The notes under the pieces were generated by a model. It was given only the letters and a program-made list of their open reading frames with translations, ran no database searches and was not told where the DNA came from. Below are positions 62,771 to 64,000 of a DNA stretch of 64,000 bases, in pieces. Origin of the DNA: Urechis unicinctus. Its lineage: Eukaryota > Annelida > Polychaeta > Xenopneusta > Urechidae. A program made the position numbers and the translations under genes. Numbering within the stretch: position 1 is the stretch's first letter; every line of letters starts with the position of its first letter. The stretch spans positions 50,718,317 through 50,782,316 of the forward strand of contig CM067354.1 of NCBI GenBank assembly GCA_034190875.2, read 5' to 3'.

Positions 62771-64000
62771 AGCCGTACATGGCCATAGTAGCCACAAACG
62801 GCTCACATTCGAATTAACGAACGAACGAACTTATTCATTAAAGCCAAGAGTAAATATTTTATTTCCTATCTGACATAAAAAAAATCAATTATAATAAAAC
62901 TTCATGGAGAATCGTATTCCCTTTCAACAAGGAGGTGATATCGCGACGGTGTTGGATTAGGATGATTGTGATACTTGGACAGCTCCCCTTAGGTGCCAGC
63001 AACCACTTGGCACACACCCGTTGCCCTGACCGCGCTGCCAAACCCACGCCACTGGGATGAAGGTCCAGTGTTACGACCCACCCAACTTATAATCCAGTCA
63101 ATTTTAAAATTGTCCTGACCCAATTCAAAATTTCAAGATGGGTTGACCCGTTTTAAAATTGGACGGCGGGTTGGCCGGCACGGCTGATATGGAAAGCCGT
63201 GGTACGTTTATTACATTGTTGGCTTGCTGTGTCAAAGTAAATCGCACTGCATGGTGATTCAGACAGCACTCACTGATGCACCTTTTCGTTTGTCTGTTAG
63301 CAAGATATATCGAAAATTGCAGAATAGATTTTCATGAAGCTGTCAGGGATCTATGGTCACGTTCCAAGGACGAATCCAAAATATTTTGGAAAAGATCTAG
63401 ATGTAACCTTGACCATCATTTAAGTTGGGGAAAGTAAAAGTCTGACACAACTTAAAATATTACATAAAAATGACAATATACACTTGCAATAAGTATCCGA
63501 ATGGGTTCCCTCCCATCCAAATGTGTCCCTCGTCTTATTTCTATGCAATGTATTCCAATCTGTGATTTTGACCCAATGTTAACTCAATATACATAACTCT
63601 CCATTAAATGGTTCTAAATACTTATAACGCCGATGGGGGTATACTGAATGCAATTTTGGGTAGCATAGCACCAGACAAAAATTATCAGTTGGGTTCTCCC
63701 TCCCAGATTTTTTCTTGCTGGGGCAGATCTGGGATTTTTTACCTAATGATGCCTACGCTCGCGCCAAATTACGGCTAGTGTCAAACTAATCTCGGGATAG
63801 CTATCTCCCTAACGTCGTAACCCTCGCCATATTGTAATTGGCAAGGATTTAATTTTTTTAAGAGCTTTATTTAAGGTACCAGCCACCTTTGAGATACGAT
63901 TAGTATATTAGCAGAATAAATAATGGAATTGAACGCATATACACACATAGTTCCCACCCCAAATAAGTGTTTAGTTGAGGACTATCGCGGTACTCCATCG
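62771..64000. other. Non-coding; LINE-tail-like flank and foldbacks
   Basis: 62771-62835 (GTACATGGCCATAGTAGCCA.., ending in (AACG)n) resembles the 3' end of the LINE just before it. 63079-63172 contains mirrored TTTTAAAATTG and GACCCAATTCAAAATTT words, a weak foldback. No gene is seen to the window end. Confidence 0.4.
63530..63740 (+). repeat. Copy of the 183-bp repeat family
   Basis: Shares ATCTGTGATTTT, TGTTAACTCAATAT, TTATAACGC-GATGGGGGTAT and CTCCCAGATTTTT-CTGGGGC-GATCTGGGATTTTTTACC with 40740-41075. Confidence 0.75.

Overview
The window reads as AT-rich, intron-bearing metazoan DNA from an invertebrate, most likely a marine deuterostome such as an echinoderm. This is inferred from the class A receptor family, the ankyrin-repeat kinase, the SWIM and Crypton-like proteins and the many simple repeats. 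A mollusc or amphioxus is not excluded, and nothing here fixes the species. Coding density is low. Most long (AT)n and (AC)n reading frames are not genes.

Region by region: (1) 1-23.6 kb is a duplicated locus built around an intronless rhodopsin-like GPCR. One copy is intact (4090-5295, +). Two others are decayed on the + strand (9394-10421, 14174-15010), one is decayed on the - strand (19270-20237), and a 3' fragment lies at 8655-8940. Non-coding blocks are also duplicated (6.1-8.5 kb against 20.9-23.6 kb; 1.07-1.31 plus 3.75-4.09 kb against 13.6-14.2 kb). A weak minus-strand set of exons at 16.3-17.8 kb may be a decaying receptor-like gene. (2) 23.6-33.4 kb has no convincing gene. It holds a compound (CA)n(TA)n microsatellite, a foldback MITE-like element with a perfect hairpin beside it, and a degenerate tandem array. 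(3) 33.5-39.1 kb is a gene model of 14 phase-matched exons: C2H2 fingers, a Crypton-like tyrosine recombinase exon and a terminal SANT/Myb-like domain. All the breaks I found are in the recombinase exon. (4) 41.5-44.3 kb holds a candidate promoter with divergent first exons and a SWIM zinc-finger gene. An internally deleted ISL2EU/Harbinger-type transposon follows on the - strand (44.5-45.4 kb). (5) 46.7-51.8 kb has no gene I can support. (6) 51.8-58.6 kb (-) is an ankyrin-kinase gene whose ankyrin part is about 25 near-identical 198-bp units, with several scrambled stretches. (7) 59.84-62.77 kb is a jockey/CR1-type LINE with an internal deletion, flanked by a 16-bp target-site duplication.

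The genes do not form an operon-like system. The common theme is repeat-driven change: receptor birth and death by duplication, a recombinase-derived gene losing its catalytic domain while other exons stay open, and an ankyrin receptor-kinase being reshaped by repeat turnover.
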